Shown here in pieces: positions 1-6,992 of a stretch of DNA of 11,968 bases (position 1 is the first letter of the stretch; each line of letters opens with the position of its first letter). The notes below the pieces were generated by a model. It was not told the origin of the DNA. It saw nothing but the letters and a program-made list of their open reading frames with translations, and searched no databases. The stretch comes from an uncultured Eubacteriales bacterium (GTDB lineage: Bacteria > Bacillota > Clostridia > Oscillospirales > Oscillospiraceae). Where the stretch lies: positions 1 through 11,968 of the forward strand of contig CAKTJM010000052.1 of the NCBI GenBank assembly GCA_934567745.1. The letters are read 5' to 3'. Position numbers and translations under genes: made by a program.

Positions 1-90
1 TTTCTCCGACGCACATGTCGCCGGAGAAAATGACTCGACTCTATTTCGTGCCTGCGGGCACGAAACTCTGCGAGGCTCTTTTGACACACT
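1..90. other. Gene-free left edge with two stem-loops
   Basis: No credible coding region is seen. Two hairpins are visible: TTTCTCCG (1-8) can pair with CGGAGAAA (22-29), and TTTCGTGCC (44-52) pairs perfectly over 9 bp with GGCACGAAA (57-65) around a TGCG loop. Neither is followed by a T-tract on either strand, so I do not call them terminators. They lie beyond the end of the leftward operon and before whatever gene lies off the left edge. Confidence 0.5.
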
Positions 91-127
91 GAGCGCCTGG
101 GAGGAGATCCTCCCAGGCGCTCATTTT
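91..127. terminator. Long perfect hairpin at the end of the two-component operon
   Basis: GAGCGCCTGGGAGGA (91-105) pairs perfectly with TCCTCCCAGGCGCTC (108-122), a 15-bp stem. On the plus strand it is followed by ATTTTG, a weak U-tract. On the minus strand, which carries the response regulator ending at 137, it is followed by AGTGTGTC with no U-tract. It therefore looks like a rho-independent terminator for rightward transcription from off the window, and may also stop or protect the 3' end of the leftward operon. Confidence 0.6.
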
Positions 128-136
128 GTCGTTGTC

Positions 137-829
137 TCACCCGCGGAACCGGTAGCCCACGCCCCACACCGTCTCGATGTACTGGATGTGCTGCGGGTCC
201 ACCTCGATCTTGTCGCGGATGTGCTTGATGTGGACCGTCACCGTGGAGGCGTCGCCGCAGACGTCCATCCCCCACACGTTGTCGAAGAGGCGGTCCTTCG
301 AGAACACCGTGTCCGGGTGCTCCGCCAGGAAGAGGAGGAGGTCGTACTCCTTCCCCGTCATCGACCGCTCCTGCCCGTCCACGAAGACGCGGCGGCTCTC
401 GCGGTCGATCTCCAGCCCGCGGATCTTCAGCACCTCGGGCTTCTGCTTCTCCCGGCTGCCGACCAGGCGCTCATACCGCTGGATGTGCCCCTTCACGCGG
501 GCCACCAGCTCGCTCGGGGAGAAGGGCTTCGTCATGTAGTCGTCCGCCCCCAGGCCCAGGCCGCGCACCTTGTCGATGTCGTCCGCCAGGGCCGAGATGA
601 TGATGACGGGCACGTCCCGCTCCTCCCGCAGACGGCGGCAGACCTCGAAGCCGGACAGCCCCGGCAGCATCACGTCCACGATCACCAGCGCATAGTCGCC
701 CCGCAGCGCCTCCTGCAGGCCCACGACCCCGTCCGCGCACATCGTGCACTGGAAGCCGCCGTTGATCTCCAGATAGTCCCGCTCCAGCTCCGCGACGCTC
801 TGGTCGTCCTCGATGATCAGGATCTTCAT
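137..829 (-). CDS. OmpR/PhoB-family DNA-binding response regulator
   Basis: This is the cytoplasmic output protein of a two-component system: it is phosphorylated by its partner kinase and binds promoter DNA. From the chosen ATG it is 230 residues, the usual family length. An N-terminal receiver domain (about 1-115) has the acidic pocket near E7-D9, the phospho-acceptor D52 (in VIVDVMLPG), S79 and K101 (in TKPF). The C-terminal winged helix (about 130-230) ends with the typical TVWGVGYRF. An in-frame start 10 codons upstream (859) exists, but ATG at 829 has GAGGAGG about 7 bases before it and begins with the family-typical MKILIIEDD, so I prefer it. It is the last gene of a five-gene leftward operon, 46 bp after the kinase gene. 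Family call is secure; target genes are inferred to include its own operon. Confidence 0.96.
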   Translation of the reverse strand: MKILIIEDDQSVAELERDYLEINGGFQCTMCADGVVGLQEALRGDYALVIVDVMLPGLSGFEVCRRLREERDVPVIIISALADDIDKVRGLGLGADDYMTKPFSPSELVARVKGHIQRYERLVGSREKQKPEVLKIRGLEIDRESRRVFVDGQERSMTGKEYDLLLFLAEHPDTVFSKDRLFDNVWGMDVCGDASTVTVHIKHIRDKIEVDPQHIQYIETVWGVGYRFRG

Positions 830-875
830 CCCCGGTCCCTCCTCTTCGTCCTCACTCATTGGTCCTAAGGCCCTG

Positions 876-2030
876 TCACAGCGGGCCGATGTCCCGCACC
901 AGCGGCAGGTACAGGAAGACCCGCGTCCCCTCGCCCTGCTCGCTCGTCAGCCAGATCTTGCCGTGGTGGCTGTCCATGATGCTCCGGCAGATCGCCAGGC
1001 CCAGCCCGCTGCCCGGCACGGAGCTCGTGCGCGCCGTGTCCTCCCGGAAGAACCGGTCGAAGACGTGGTGCAGCGCCTCGTGCGAGATGCCCTTGCCGTC
1101 GTCCGCCAGCTGGAGGACGATCCCGCCCTCATAGCCCTCGGCCGTCAGATGGATCTGACCGCCCGGGCGGCTGTACTTCACGGCGTTCGAGAACAGGTTG
1201 TCCAGCACCCGCTTGAGCTTGTCGCGGTCGGCCACCGCGCGGAAGGTCCCGCCCGGCAGGTCGCTGGTGAAGGTCAGGCCTGCCAGCGCCGCCTCGCCCT
1301 CGTATTCCTCGCTCACGTCGCGCAGGAAGGGCATCAGGTCCACATATTCAAAATGGTATCGCATCCGCCCCAGCCCGCACTCGGACAGCTCCGTCATCTC
1401 ACGGACGAGCTTCTCCAGCACCAGGCTCTTGGCATAGATGGTGTCCAAATAGTGCCTCTGCTTCTCCGGCGTGTTGGCGATGCCGTCGCGCAGGCCCTCG
1501 ACGTAGCCCTTGATCGCCGTCACCGGCGTGCGCAGGTCGTGCGAGAGGTTCGCCATGAGCTGCTCGCGCTCCTGCCTGGCCTGCTCCTCCGCGATGGCGC
1601 TGGCCTTGAGCCGCTTGCGCGCGCTCTCGAACGCCTGGCAGAGGTCGTCCAGCTCGCGGTACTCGCAGGAGAGGACCTCGAAGTCCAGCTCCCCCGCCTG
1701 GAGGTCGTCCGCCGCGCGCTTGAGCGTCCGCAGCGGCGCGCCCACCTGCGCGGCCAGCCGCGAGGTGAGCAGCATGCACACGATCCCCACCGCCAGGCAC
1801 AGCAGGATACCGCCCAGCAGGACGTAGGGCAGCAGGGTCCGCCGCTCGACGACCTCCCCGCCGAAGAAGGCGCGGACGCTGTCGATCAGCAGCGCGCCCC
1901 CGTCCGGCACCCGGACGATGAACACGCTCAGCACCACCAGCGCGACCACCAGGCCCACCGCCACGGACAGCAGGACCATGGAGATGCCGGTGCGCAGGAA
2001 CCGGCCCTTGAGCGTCATCTTCGGCGGCAT
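876..2030 (-). CDS. Membrane sensor histidine kinase with short extracytoplasmic loop
   Basis: 384 residues. Two membrane segments (about 15-38 and 67-89) enclose a loop of only about 28 residues. A HAMP-like linker (about 90-142), a dimerisation/phospho-acceptor domain with H164 (NLSHDLRTPV) and an HATPase_c domain follow. Visible ATPase motifs are the N box (DNLFSNAVKYS, about 277-287), the G1 box DDGKG (310-314), an F-box-like FDRFFR and the G2 box GSGLGLA (340-346), so it should be catalytically complete. The tiny outer loop leaves little room for a ligand pocket, so it may sense within the membrane or through the neighbouring ABC permease; this is inference. GAGGAGG precedes the ATG by about 8 bases. 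It sits between the permease and the response regulator, its presumed partner. Confidence 0.96.
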   Translation of the reverse strand: MPPKMTLKGRFLRTGISMVLLSVAVGLVVALVVLSVFIVRVPDGGALLIDSVRAFFGGEVVERRTLLPYVLLGGILLCLAVGIVCMLLTSRLAAQVGAPLRTLKRAADDLQAGELDFEVLSCEYRELDDLCQAFESARKRLKASAIAEEQARQEREQLMANLSHDLRTPVTAIKGYVEGLRDGIANTPEKQRHYLDTIYAKSLVLEKLVREMTELSECGLGRMRYHFEYVDLMPFLRDVSEEYEGEAALAGLTFTSDLPGGTFRAVADRDKLKRVLDNLFSNAVKYSRPGGQIHLTAEGYEGGIVLQLADDGKGISHEALHHVFDRFFREDTARTSSVPGSGLGLAICRSIMDSHHGKIWLTSEQGEGTRVFLYLPLVRDIGPL

Positions 2031-2074
2031 GGCGCGCCCTCCTCTCTCAGCATCGTTTCAACGGTCCGGTGCGG

Positions 2075-2827
2075 TCAGCACTCCCTCCGCTCGAAGAGCA
2101 GATAGCCGCAGCAGGCGAAGACCAGCCCGTAGCCCACCAGCAGCCCGATCCGCGGGAGCATGGCGAAGAGCGGCAGCGCCGTGCCGATCCAGAGGTTGTG
2201 CCACTTGAGGTAGCCGGTGAAGAGCATCCCCCCGGCGCCCCCTACGTACAGCCCGACCGCCAGCAGCCCGACATAGGCCACCAGCCCGATCAGCACCGCC
2301 AGCGACGGCCCGTGCAGGAGCTGGTCCAGGCAGCACAGGAAGCAGATCAGCACCGCCAGCGGGACCAGGTCCAGCACACAGGCGGCCAGGCCGGTGCCGA
2401 TGCCCTCGGCCGTCCCGCCCAGCACGAGCTGGGTCACGGCCGTCACGGCGAACAGCACCGCCAGGTCGAAGACGCACAGCACGAACACGGCCGCGACCTT
2501 GGAGAAATAGAGCTTCCCCCGCCCCACCGGGCGCATCAGGCAGGCCCGGATCGTCCGGTCGTGGAACTCCACGGGGAAGAGGTCGCACGCCGCCATGATC
2601 GCCATGAGCGGCAGGAAGATCTGGAGGAAGAAGGTCATGTGCGACAGGGTCAGCCCGCCCAGCAGGGCCGCGCGGTCGAAGTCCATCCCGCTGATGGCGT
2701 TGACCACGATGCCGCGCAGACCGCTCAGCACGCAGACGGCGCTGGCGATGATGAGCAGGACCGTGTATTTCTTCCGCTTGCGGAGCTTGAACAGTTCGTT
2801 CTGTAAGCTCGCGATGAAAACTGGCAT
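2075..2827 (-). CDS. ABC-2 type transporter permease
   Basis: 250 residues, a usual size for small ABC-2 permeases of the BcrB/lantibiotic-immunity kind. A cytoplasmic basic start (NELFKLRKRKKY, about 10-21) leads into about six hydrophobic segments (roughly 22-45, 58-82, 110-135, 143-167, 173-197 and 215-245). Between segments 2 and 3 is the cytoplasmic coupling stretch EFHDRTIRACLMRPVGR (about 87-103), typical of this superfamily. It should form the membrane channel for the ATPase encoded 16 bp upstream. A purine-rich GGGAGGG lies just before the ATG. The substrate is not readable from sequence; linkage to a two-component system suggests a membrane-active peptide, antibiotic or lipid. Family call is firm; substrate is a guess. 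Confidence 0.9.
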   Translation of the reverse strand: MPVFIASLQNELFKLRKRKKYTVLLIIASAVCVLSGLRGIVVNAISGMDFDRAALLGGLTLSHMTFFLQIFLPLMAIMAACDLFPVEFHDRTIRACLMRPVGRGKLYFSKVAAVFVLCVFDLAVLFAVTAVTQLVLGGTAEGIGTGLAACVLDLVPLAVLICFLCCLDQLLHGPSLAVLIGLVAYVGLLAVGLYVGGAGGMLFTGYLKWHNLWIGTALPLFAMLPRIGLLVGYGLVFACCGYLLFERREC

Positions 2828-2843
2828 CCTCGTCTCCCTCCCC

Positions 2844-3581
2844 TCACAGCAGCAGGGAGCCCTTCTTGTCCCGGACCTTCGCGAGGAAATAATCCTCCAG
2901 CGACGGGTTCAGGCGCAGGGCCTCCTCCTTGGTCTCGAAGGAGAGCATCTCTCCCTCATACAGCACCGAGACCTTGTTGCACATCTTCTCGATCTCCGGC
3001 GCGAGATGGCTGGCGATCAGGAAGGTCACGCCCTTCTCGTGCGCCAGACGGAGGATGATCTCGCGGATCTCCACCGTCGCCTGGATGTCGAGGCCGTTCG
3101 TCGGCTCGTCCAGGATCATCAGCTCCGGCCGCGCCAGCAGCGCCAGGCCGATGCCCAGCCGCTGCTTCATGCCCAGCGAGAACCGGCCGCAGCGCTCCTT
3201 GCGGTACTGCGCCAGGCCCACCAGCTCCAGCACCTGCCCGATGCGGGCCTCGTCCACGTCGGGCCAATACCGCGCCGCCATGCGCAGGTGGTCCCCGGCG
3301 GTGAGATAGTCGAAGAGCGCCGGGGCCTCGATCAGCGCCCCGACCCTGGTCAGGGCGGCCTCCCGCTCGTGCACCACGTCGTGCCCGAAGATGGTCGCCG
3401 TGCCCTCCGTCGGCCGGACCAGGCCCGTCAGGACCTTCATGATCGTCGTCTTGCCCGAGCCGTTCGGCCCGAGCAGGCCCAGGACGTCCCCGCGGACCAT
3501 CTCGAAGTCGATCTGCCGCGCGCCGCGGCCGTTGGGATAGACCTTCGAGACGTGGTCCAGCTTCAATACGATGTCGCTCAT
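2844..3581 (-). CDS. ABC transporter ATP-binding protein (BcrA-like subfamily)
   Basis: A 245-residue nucleotide-binding subunit that drives the adjacent permease. Residues show Walker A GPNGSGKT (38-45), signature SLGMKQR (135-141, the GMKQR variant usual for ABC-2 and bacitracin-type exporters), Walker B LMILDEP (154-160) with the catalytic Glu, and the switch His (H192). All are intact. GTG at 3584 and ATG at 3581 are adjacent possible starts; ATG is better spaced from the GGAGGAGGG ribosome site, so I take 3581. It is second in the leftward operon, separated from the exported-protein gene by a strong hairpin and from the permease gene by 16 bp. The family resembles exporters that confer resistance to peptides; actual cargo is unknown. 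Confidence 0.95.
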   Translation of the reverse strand: MSDIVLKLDHVSKVYPNGRGARQIDFEMVRGDVLGLLGPNGSGKTTIMKVLTGLVRPTEGTATIFGHDVVHEREAALTRVGALIEAPALFDYLTAGDHLRMAARYWPDVDEARIGQVLELVGLAQYRKERCGRFSLGMKQRLGIGLALLARPELMILDEPTNGLDIQATVEIREIILRLAHEKGVTFLIASHLAPEIEKMCNKVSVLYEGEMLSFETKEEALRLNPSLEDYFLAKVRDKKGSLLL

Positions 3582-3609
3582 CACGACCCTCCTCCTATCG
3601 TCGAAACGG

Positions 3610-3644
3610 CCCTTCCCGGAGGCGCGCGGCGCCTCCGGGAAGGG
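3610..3644 (-). terminator. 16-bp intergenic hairpin inside the operon (possible attenuator)
   Basis: CCCTTCCCGGAGGCGC (3610-3625) and its perfect complement (3629-3644) enclose a 3-nt loop. On the minus strand it lies between the stop of the exported-protein gene and the ABC ATPase start, followed only by CCGTTTCGAC, a poor U-tract. It may be a leaky terminator or an RNA-processing and stability element that makes the first gene more abundant than the transporter genes. The hairpin is seen directly; the role is inferred. Confidence 0.6.
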
Positions 3645-3677
3645 GTCCTTTGTCCTGTCGTGCTGCCGATCCTTCGG

Positions 3678-4847
3678 TCAGTCCAGCTTGGTCCGGTCGC
3701 CCGGATCCCAGCCCTGCACGGTGGTCGTGTCATAGTCCCACAGGTCCGCCTGGACGATGACGGCCAGCTCGTGGTCCTTGCCCGCGGCGTCCGTCGTAGT
3801 GAAGGTCACGGTGGTCTCGTTGTGGGTCATCCGGCCGTCCTGATCGACGGTGAAGGTGCTCGTCACGTGCTCAAGAGAGGCGTCCTGGCCCACCAGATAG
3901 TCCCACCTGTCCGCATCGACGGCCGAGACGGGGTTGGCCTGATAATAGGCCTCGTAGGTGGCGTAGTAGTCGGTCGTGCCGTCGACATGGACGTAGAGCA
4001 CGCCGCCCTGATGCTTGTCGGCCTCGCCCCAGTACTTCTGCTCGAGCTGGCCGCTGACCTCATAGTACTTGTCGATCGCGGCCTGGTTGTCGTCGTACCA
4101 GTCTTCGCTGCCCAGCTCGACCTCAGACTCGCCGCCAAAGAGCCAGACGGTCAGATCCGGGGAGAGCTTCCCGCCGGTGGTCTGCTCGTAGTAGTCGGTC
4201 ATGGTCTTCTGATAGTCCTCGTACTCGACGCGGGTGTAGTCATAGTTGTCGTAGCCCATGCTCCCGGCCATCAGGGACAGGCCGGCGTTGACCAGTGCGG
4301 GCACCTGCTTCGCGGAGATGTCCACGGTGTAGGTCTTGCTGCCATTGTCGGAGCCGGTCTGGACGAAGTTGTTCTTCAGGTCGCCCATGACGGTGTCGGC
4401 GGCCAGCTCGACGAACTTGACCAGGCGCTGACCCATCTCGTCGTCGGCGTTGAAGCCGAGGAAGTTCTGATCGACGCTGTCGGCGTCATAGCTGGAGTCC
4501 CAGGAGTGGTAATACTCCGGCTGGCTGCTGTTGAAGCTGACGTACTTGCCGTCGACATCGCTGGACCAGTACTCGCTGGTCTTGTCGCCGGTGGACTCTT
4601 TGGTGTGGGTGCGGTACTGGGCCCCGGCGTACTGCCCATCGACGGAGTAGGTCCCGAAGGTCTCCCCGTCGAGCGTGATGGTCGCCGTGGCGTCCAGCGA
4701 GACGTTCTTGGTGTCCAGGAGCAGGAGCTTGATCGCGTCCTTGTACTGGCTGTAGCCCCCGACGCTGCCGAACGCGGCGAACGCGGAGACGGACAGGACC
4801 AGCACCCCGACCACCAGACAGATCATGATGCGGTTCATTTTCCTCAT
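3678..4847 (-). CDS. Exported or membrane-anchored Tyr/Asp-rich protein of unknown function
   Basis: I do not recognise a named family. The protein is 389 residues, with a basic start (MRKMNR) and one hydrophobic segment (about 7-28, ending SVSAFAAFGS) that could be a signal peptide or an uncleaved anchor. There is no lipobox Cys. The rest is soluble, acidic and very rich in Tyr, Asp, Thr and Ser, with repeated beta-prone stretches such as SLDATATITLDGETFGTYSV and TSTFTVDQDGRMTHNETTVT, suggesting an extracellular beta-rich fold. GGAGG lies 8 bases before the ATG. It is the first gene of an operon with an ABC exporter and a two-component system, so it may be a ligand-binding or shielding partner of that module; this is inference. 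Codon use and GC match the neighbours. Confidence 0.85.
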   Translation of the reverse strand: MRKMNRIMICLVVGVLVLSVSAFAAFGSVGGYSQYKDAIKLLLLDTKNVSLDATATITLDGETFGTYSVDGQYAGAQYRTHTKESTGDKTSEYWSSDVDGKYVSFNSSQPEYYHSWDSSYDADSVDQNFLGFNADDEMGQRLVKFVELAADTVMGDLKNNFVQTGSDNGSKTYTVDISAKQVPALVNAGLSLMAGSMGYDNYDYTRVEYEDYQKTMTDYYEQTTGGKLSPDLTVWLFGGESEVELGSEDWYDDNQAAIDKYYEVSGQLEQKYWGEADKHQGGVLYVHVDGTTDYYATYEAYYQANPVSAVDADRWDYLVGQDASLEHVTSTFTVDQDGRMTHNETTVTFTTTDAAGKDHELAVIVQADLWDYDTTTVQGWDPGDRTKLD

Positions 4848-4898
4848 ATCGTTTCCCTCCTATGGATGGTGTGATGCTCTTCTCTTGCTGCTGATGCC

Positions 4899-4926
4899 AT
4901 TATAACGGACGCGCCTAAAGAAACAA
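4899..4926 (-). promoter_or_regulatory. Promoter of the exported protein-ABC-two-component operon
   Basis: Read on the minus strand, the -10 is TATAAT (4899-4904) and the -35 is TTGTTT (4921-4926), 16 bp apart. It lies about 50 bp before the start codon at 4847 in an A+T-rich pocket. ATTGTT shifted one base gives a 17-bp spacer. Confidence 0.7.
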
Positions 4927-4935
4927 TAGAGCAAC

Positions 4936-4952
4936 TCTTAAGTTTTCATTAA
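4936..4952 (-). promoter_or_regulatory. Candidate response-regulator box upstream of the operon promoter
   Basis: On the minus strand TTAATG (4947-4952) and TTAAGA (4936-4941) form two half-sites exactly 11 bp apart, 9 bp upstream of the -35. OmpR/PhoB-type regulators typically bind tandem half-sites one helical turn apart near the -35. Autoregulation by the operon's own response regulator is inferred. Confidence 0.4.
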
Positions 4953-4986
4953 ATCCGCCGCGCAGGACGGCGGACGAGGACGAAAC

Positions 4987-5010
4987 GAGCCTCCGCGGAC
5001 GCGGAGGCTC
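4987..5010 (-). terminator. Hairpin downstream of the first degV gene
   Basis: GAGCCTCCGC (4987-4996) pairs perfectly with GCGGAGGCTC (5001-5010) around a GGAC loop. On the minus strand it is followed by GTTTCGTC, a weak U-tract. It lies 21 bp past the stop at 5031, between degV and the operon promoter to its left. Confidence 0.6.
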
Positions 5011-5030
5011 AGCATGTGTCTCGATATGGC

Positions 5031-5888
5031 TCATTCCCACGTCTTGGCGCAGGCGACGCCGAGGGCGCCCTCGCCGACGTGGCAGCAGATGCTCAGCGGC
5101 AGGGAGATGCGCCCGACCACCTGGCCGGGGAAGGCGGCCTGCACCAGCTCGTGCCAGGCCTCGCCCAGCGACGGGTCCCCGCCGGAGGTCCCGGAGAACA
5201 GCGCCATCTTCATGCCCGCGAACCGCTCCGCCAGGTCCCGGCGCAGCGCCTCGATCAGCACGTCGCGCGCGCGCTTCATGCCGCGCACCTTCTTATAGGC
5301 GTCGAGCTTCCCGCCCTGGATCTGGAGCACCGGCTTCAGGTGCAGGATCGTCGCCATCGCCAGCCCCGCCGCCGTGATGCGGCCGCTGCGGCGCAGATAT
5401 TCCAGGGTGTTCACCGCGATGTAGATGGAGGAGGCGTTCCACTCCGCCTCCAGGATGTCCCGCACCTCGCGGGCGGTCCTGCCCTGGGCCAGGAGGACCC
5501 GCGCGTTCAGGATCGACTGCCGCAGGGTGACGGAGATCCGCCGGTCGTCCACGACCACCACGCGCCCGCCGTAGTCCCGCGCGAGCGCCTTGCCCGTCTG
5601 GCACGCGCCGCTCAGGCCGGAGGACATCGGGAAGTAGAGGACCGCGTCGTGCGTCTCCAGCAGACGGTCCCACAGGGCCGTCACCTCCTCGGGGGGCGGC
5701 TGGGACGTCGAGACGTCGGCCCCGGCGGCCAGCTTGCGGAAGAACTCCGCCTCGGTCAGGTCCTGCCCCTCGTGATAGGTCTCACCGTCGACGAAGAAGG
5801 GCATGCAGATCACATGGATCCCCAGCTCCCTGGCCTCGGCAGGCAGGATGCCGCTGTTGGTATCTGTCACGATCGCTGTTCTTTCCAC
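5031..5888 (-). CDS. DegV family protein (fatty-acid-binding, FakB-like)
   Basis: DegV/FakB proteins bind a single fatty acid; in Gram-positive bacteria some present it to the kinase FakA for phosphorylation into phospholipid precursors. I chose GTG at 5888: it follows AAGGGG by 8 bases and gives 285 residues starting MERTAIVTDTNSG, the same length and start as the neighbouring paralogue. A longer in-frame extension to 6059 crosses a promoter-like region and lacks DegV similarity. Motifs: DTNSG (9-13), STSQP (60-64), PMSSGLSG (87-94) and RRSGRITAA, all typical. The C-terminal end holds the SICCHVGEGALGV ligand-pocket region. No FakA gene is nearby. The exact fatty acid is unknown. Confidence 0.92.
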   Translation of the reverse strand: MERTAIVTDTNSGILPAEARELGIHVICMPFFVDGETYHEGQDLTEAEFFRKLAAGADVSTSQPPPEEVTALWDRLLETHDAVLYFPMSSGLSGACQTGKALARDYGGRVVVVDDRRISVTLRQSILNARVLLAQGRTAREVRDILEAEWNASSIYIAVNTLEYLRRSGRITAAGLAMATILHLKPVLQIQGGKLDAYKKVRGMKRARDVLIEALRRDLAERFAGMKMALFSGTSGGDPSLGEAWHELVQAAFPGQVVGRISLPLSICCHVGEGALGVACAKTWE

Positions 5889-5943
5889 GGTGCTATCCCC
5901 TTCGCCTGCACGGTCCCCATCATGGGCCGATCCTGATGGACAC

Positions 5944-5972
5944 ATCATACCATACCTTGCCCCGCTTGGCAA
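5944..5972 (-). promoter_or_regulatory. Predicted promoter of the first degV gene
   Basis: On the minus strand, -35 TTGCCA (5967-5972) and -10 TATGAT (5944-5949) are separated by 17 bp, about 55 bp upstream of the GTG start at 5888. This supports the shorter start and separate expression from the upstream degV gene. Confidence 0.6.
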
Positions 5973-6027
5973 GTTAGCTTTTTCTTCCAGCGGTGCGAGA
6001 TCGCCGTTGTCTTCCCCGCCCCGGTCT

Positions 6028-6047
6028 GATATGATAGGATATGATAA
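6028..6047. repeat. Tandem 10-bp direct repeat between the degV genes
   Basis: GATATGATAG (6028-6037) is followed at once by GATATGATAA (6038-6047), 9 of 10 bases identical and one helical turn apart. It lies about 56 bp upstream of the first degV gene's -35. It could be a regulator site or simple A+T-rich spacer; no binding factor can be named. Confidence 0.45.
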
Positions 6048-6071
6048 GATCGGTGTCATGAGGCAGACCGG

Positions 6072-6929
6072 TCAGGGGGCCAGGATCTCCGCGCAGGCCA
6101 CCGCCAGCGCTCCGGCCCCGATGTGACAGCAGATGCTCAGCGGCAGCCGCGCCAGGCGGACCGACCGGTCCGGGAACCGCGCCTGCACCGTCGCGTGCCA
6201 CTGCCGCCCGAGCGCCTCGTCGCCGGACCAGGCCGCGTACAGCGCGACCGGCCGTCCGGCGAACTTCTCCCGCAGGTCCCGGTCCATCGCGTCGAGCAGG
6301 GCCGCCTCCCGGTGGGCCTGCCCGCGGACCTTTTTGAACGCGTCGAGCTTGCCGCCCTCGATCTTCAGCACCGGGCGGATCGACAGGACCGACGCCATCG
6401 TCGCGGCCGCGGCCGTGATGCGCCCGCTGCGGCGCAGCAGCTCCAGCGAATCCACCGCGATGTAGATGCTCGCCCGGTCCTGCACGGCCTCCAGCCGGTC
6501 CCGGATCGCGGCGGCCCCCAGTCCGGCCCGCGCCAGGGCGCAGGCGTCCTCCACCGACTGCCGCAGGGTGACGGAGATCCGGTGGTCGTCCACGACCACC
6601 ACCCGCCCGCCGTAGTCCCGCGCGAGCATCTGCGCCGTGGCGCAGGTCGCGCTCAGCGCGGAGGACATCGGGAGGAAGAGGACCTCCTCATGGTCGGCCA
6701 GCAGCCGTTCCCACAGCTCCGTGAGCGTGCCCGGCGCGGGCTGGGAGGTCGAGACCTCCGCCCCGGCGGTGAGCTGGGTGAAGAACTCCTCCTGGGTGCA
6801 GTCCACGCCCTCTAGCCGCGCCCGTCCGCCCAGCGTGAAGGGCATCGGGACCAGGTGGATCCCCAGGGCCGCGGCCTCCTCCTGCGTGAGGCTGCTGTTG
6901 GTGTCGGTGACGATCGCGATCGGTGCCAT
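6072..6929 (-). CDS. DegV family protein (fatty-acid-binding, FakB-like), second paralogue
   Basis: 285 residues, same family and length as the degV gene to its left, in the same orientation and 183 bp apart. Start ATG at 6929 follows AGGAGGGGA by about 6 bases. Motifs DTNSS (9-13), STSQP (60-64), PMSSALSA (87-94), RRSGRITAA and SICCHIGAGALAV are present. The two proteins are clearly homologous along their whole length, with one stretch almost identical at DNA level (5514-5585 against 6555-6626). Paralogous FakB proteins commonly prefer different acyl chains (saturated or unsaturated), which may explain keeping two; this is inference. It diverges from a TetR-type regulator gene and shares a 145-bp intergenic region with it, making control by that regulator likely. 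Confidence 0.93.
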   Translation of the reverse strand: MAPIAIVTDTNSSLTQEEAAALGIHLVPMPFTLGGRARLEGVDCTQEEFFTQLTAGAEVSTSQPAPGTLTELWERLLADHEEVLFLPMSSALSATCATAQMLARDYGGRVVVVDDHRISVTLRQSVEDACALARAGLGAAAIRDRLEAVQDRASIYIAVDSLELLRRSGRITAAAATMASVLSIRPVLKIEGGKLDAFKKVRGQAHREAALLDAMDRDLREKFAGRPVALYAAWSGDEALGRQWHATVQARFPDRSVRLARLPLSICCHIGAGALAVACAEILAP

Positions 6930-6992
6930 AGCGCTCCCCTCCTGCCCTCTCCGACGAGGGCCGACTATCTGTGTTCCCCTGTCGTCCTAAAT

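Noticed and set aside
1..130. tRNA or riboswitch in the left intergenic hairpins
   Set aside because: No cloverleaf, no CCA end and no known riboswitch core could be traced; only simple stems.
813..2105. 430-codon plus-strand open frame opposite the histidine kinase
   Set aside because: Antisense shadow of a kinase with intact H, N, G1 and G2 boxes; Arg/His/Gln-rich low-complexity translation.
2595..4874. 759-codon open frame on the plus strand opposite the ABC ATPase and exported-protein genes
   Set aside because: It is the opposite strand of recognisable genes, of skewed composition (Val/Leu/Gly/Asp/His-rich), with no family motif.
6028..6047. CRISPR or phage attachment site from the 10-bp repeat
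   Set aside because: Only two adjacent units, no spacers, no integrase or tRNA nearby.
5889..6059. N-terminal extension of the first degV gene to 6059
   Set aside because: The extension has no DegV similarity, crosses a promoter with 17-bp spacing, and GTG at 5888 gives the exact length and start of the paralogue.
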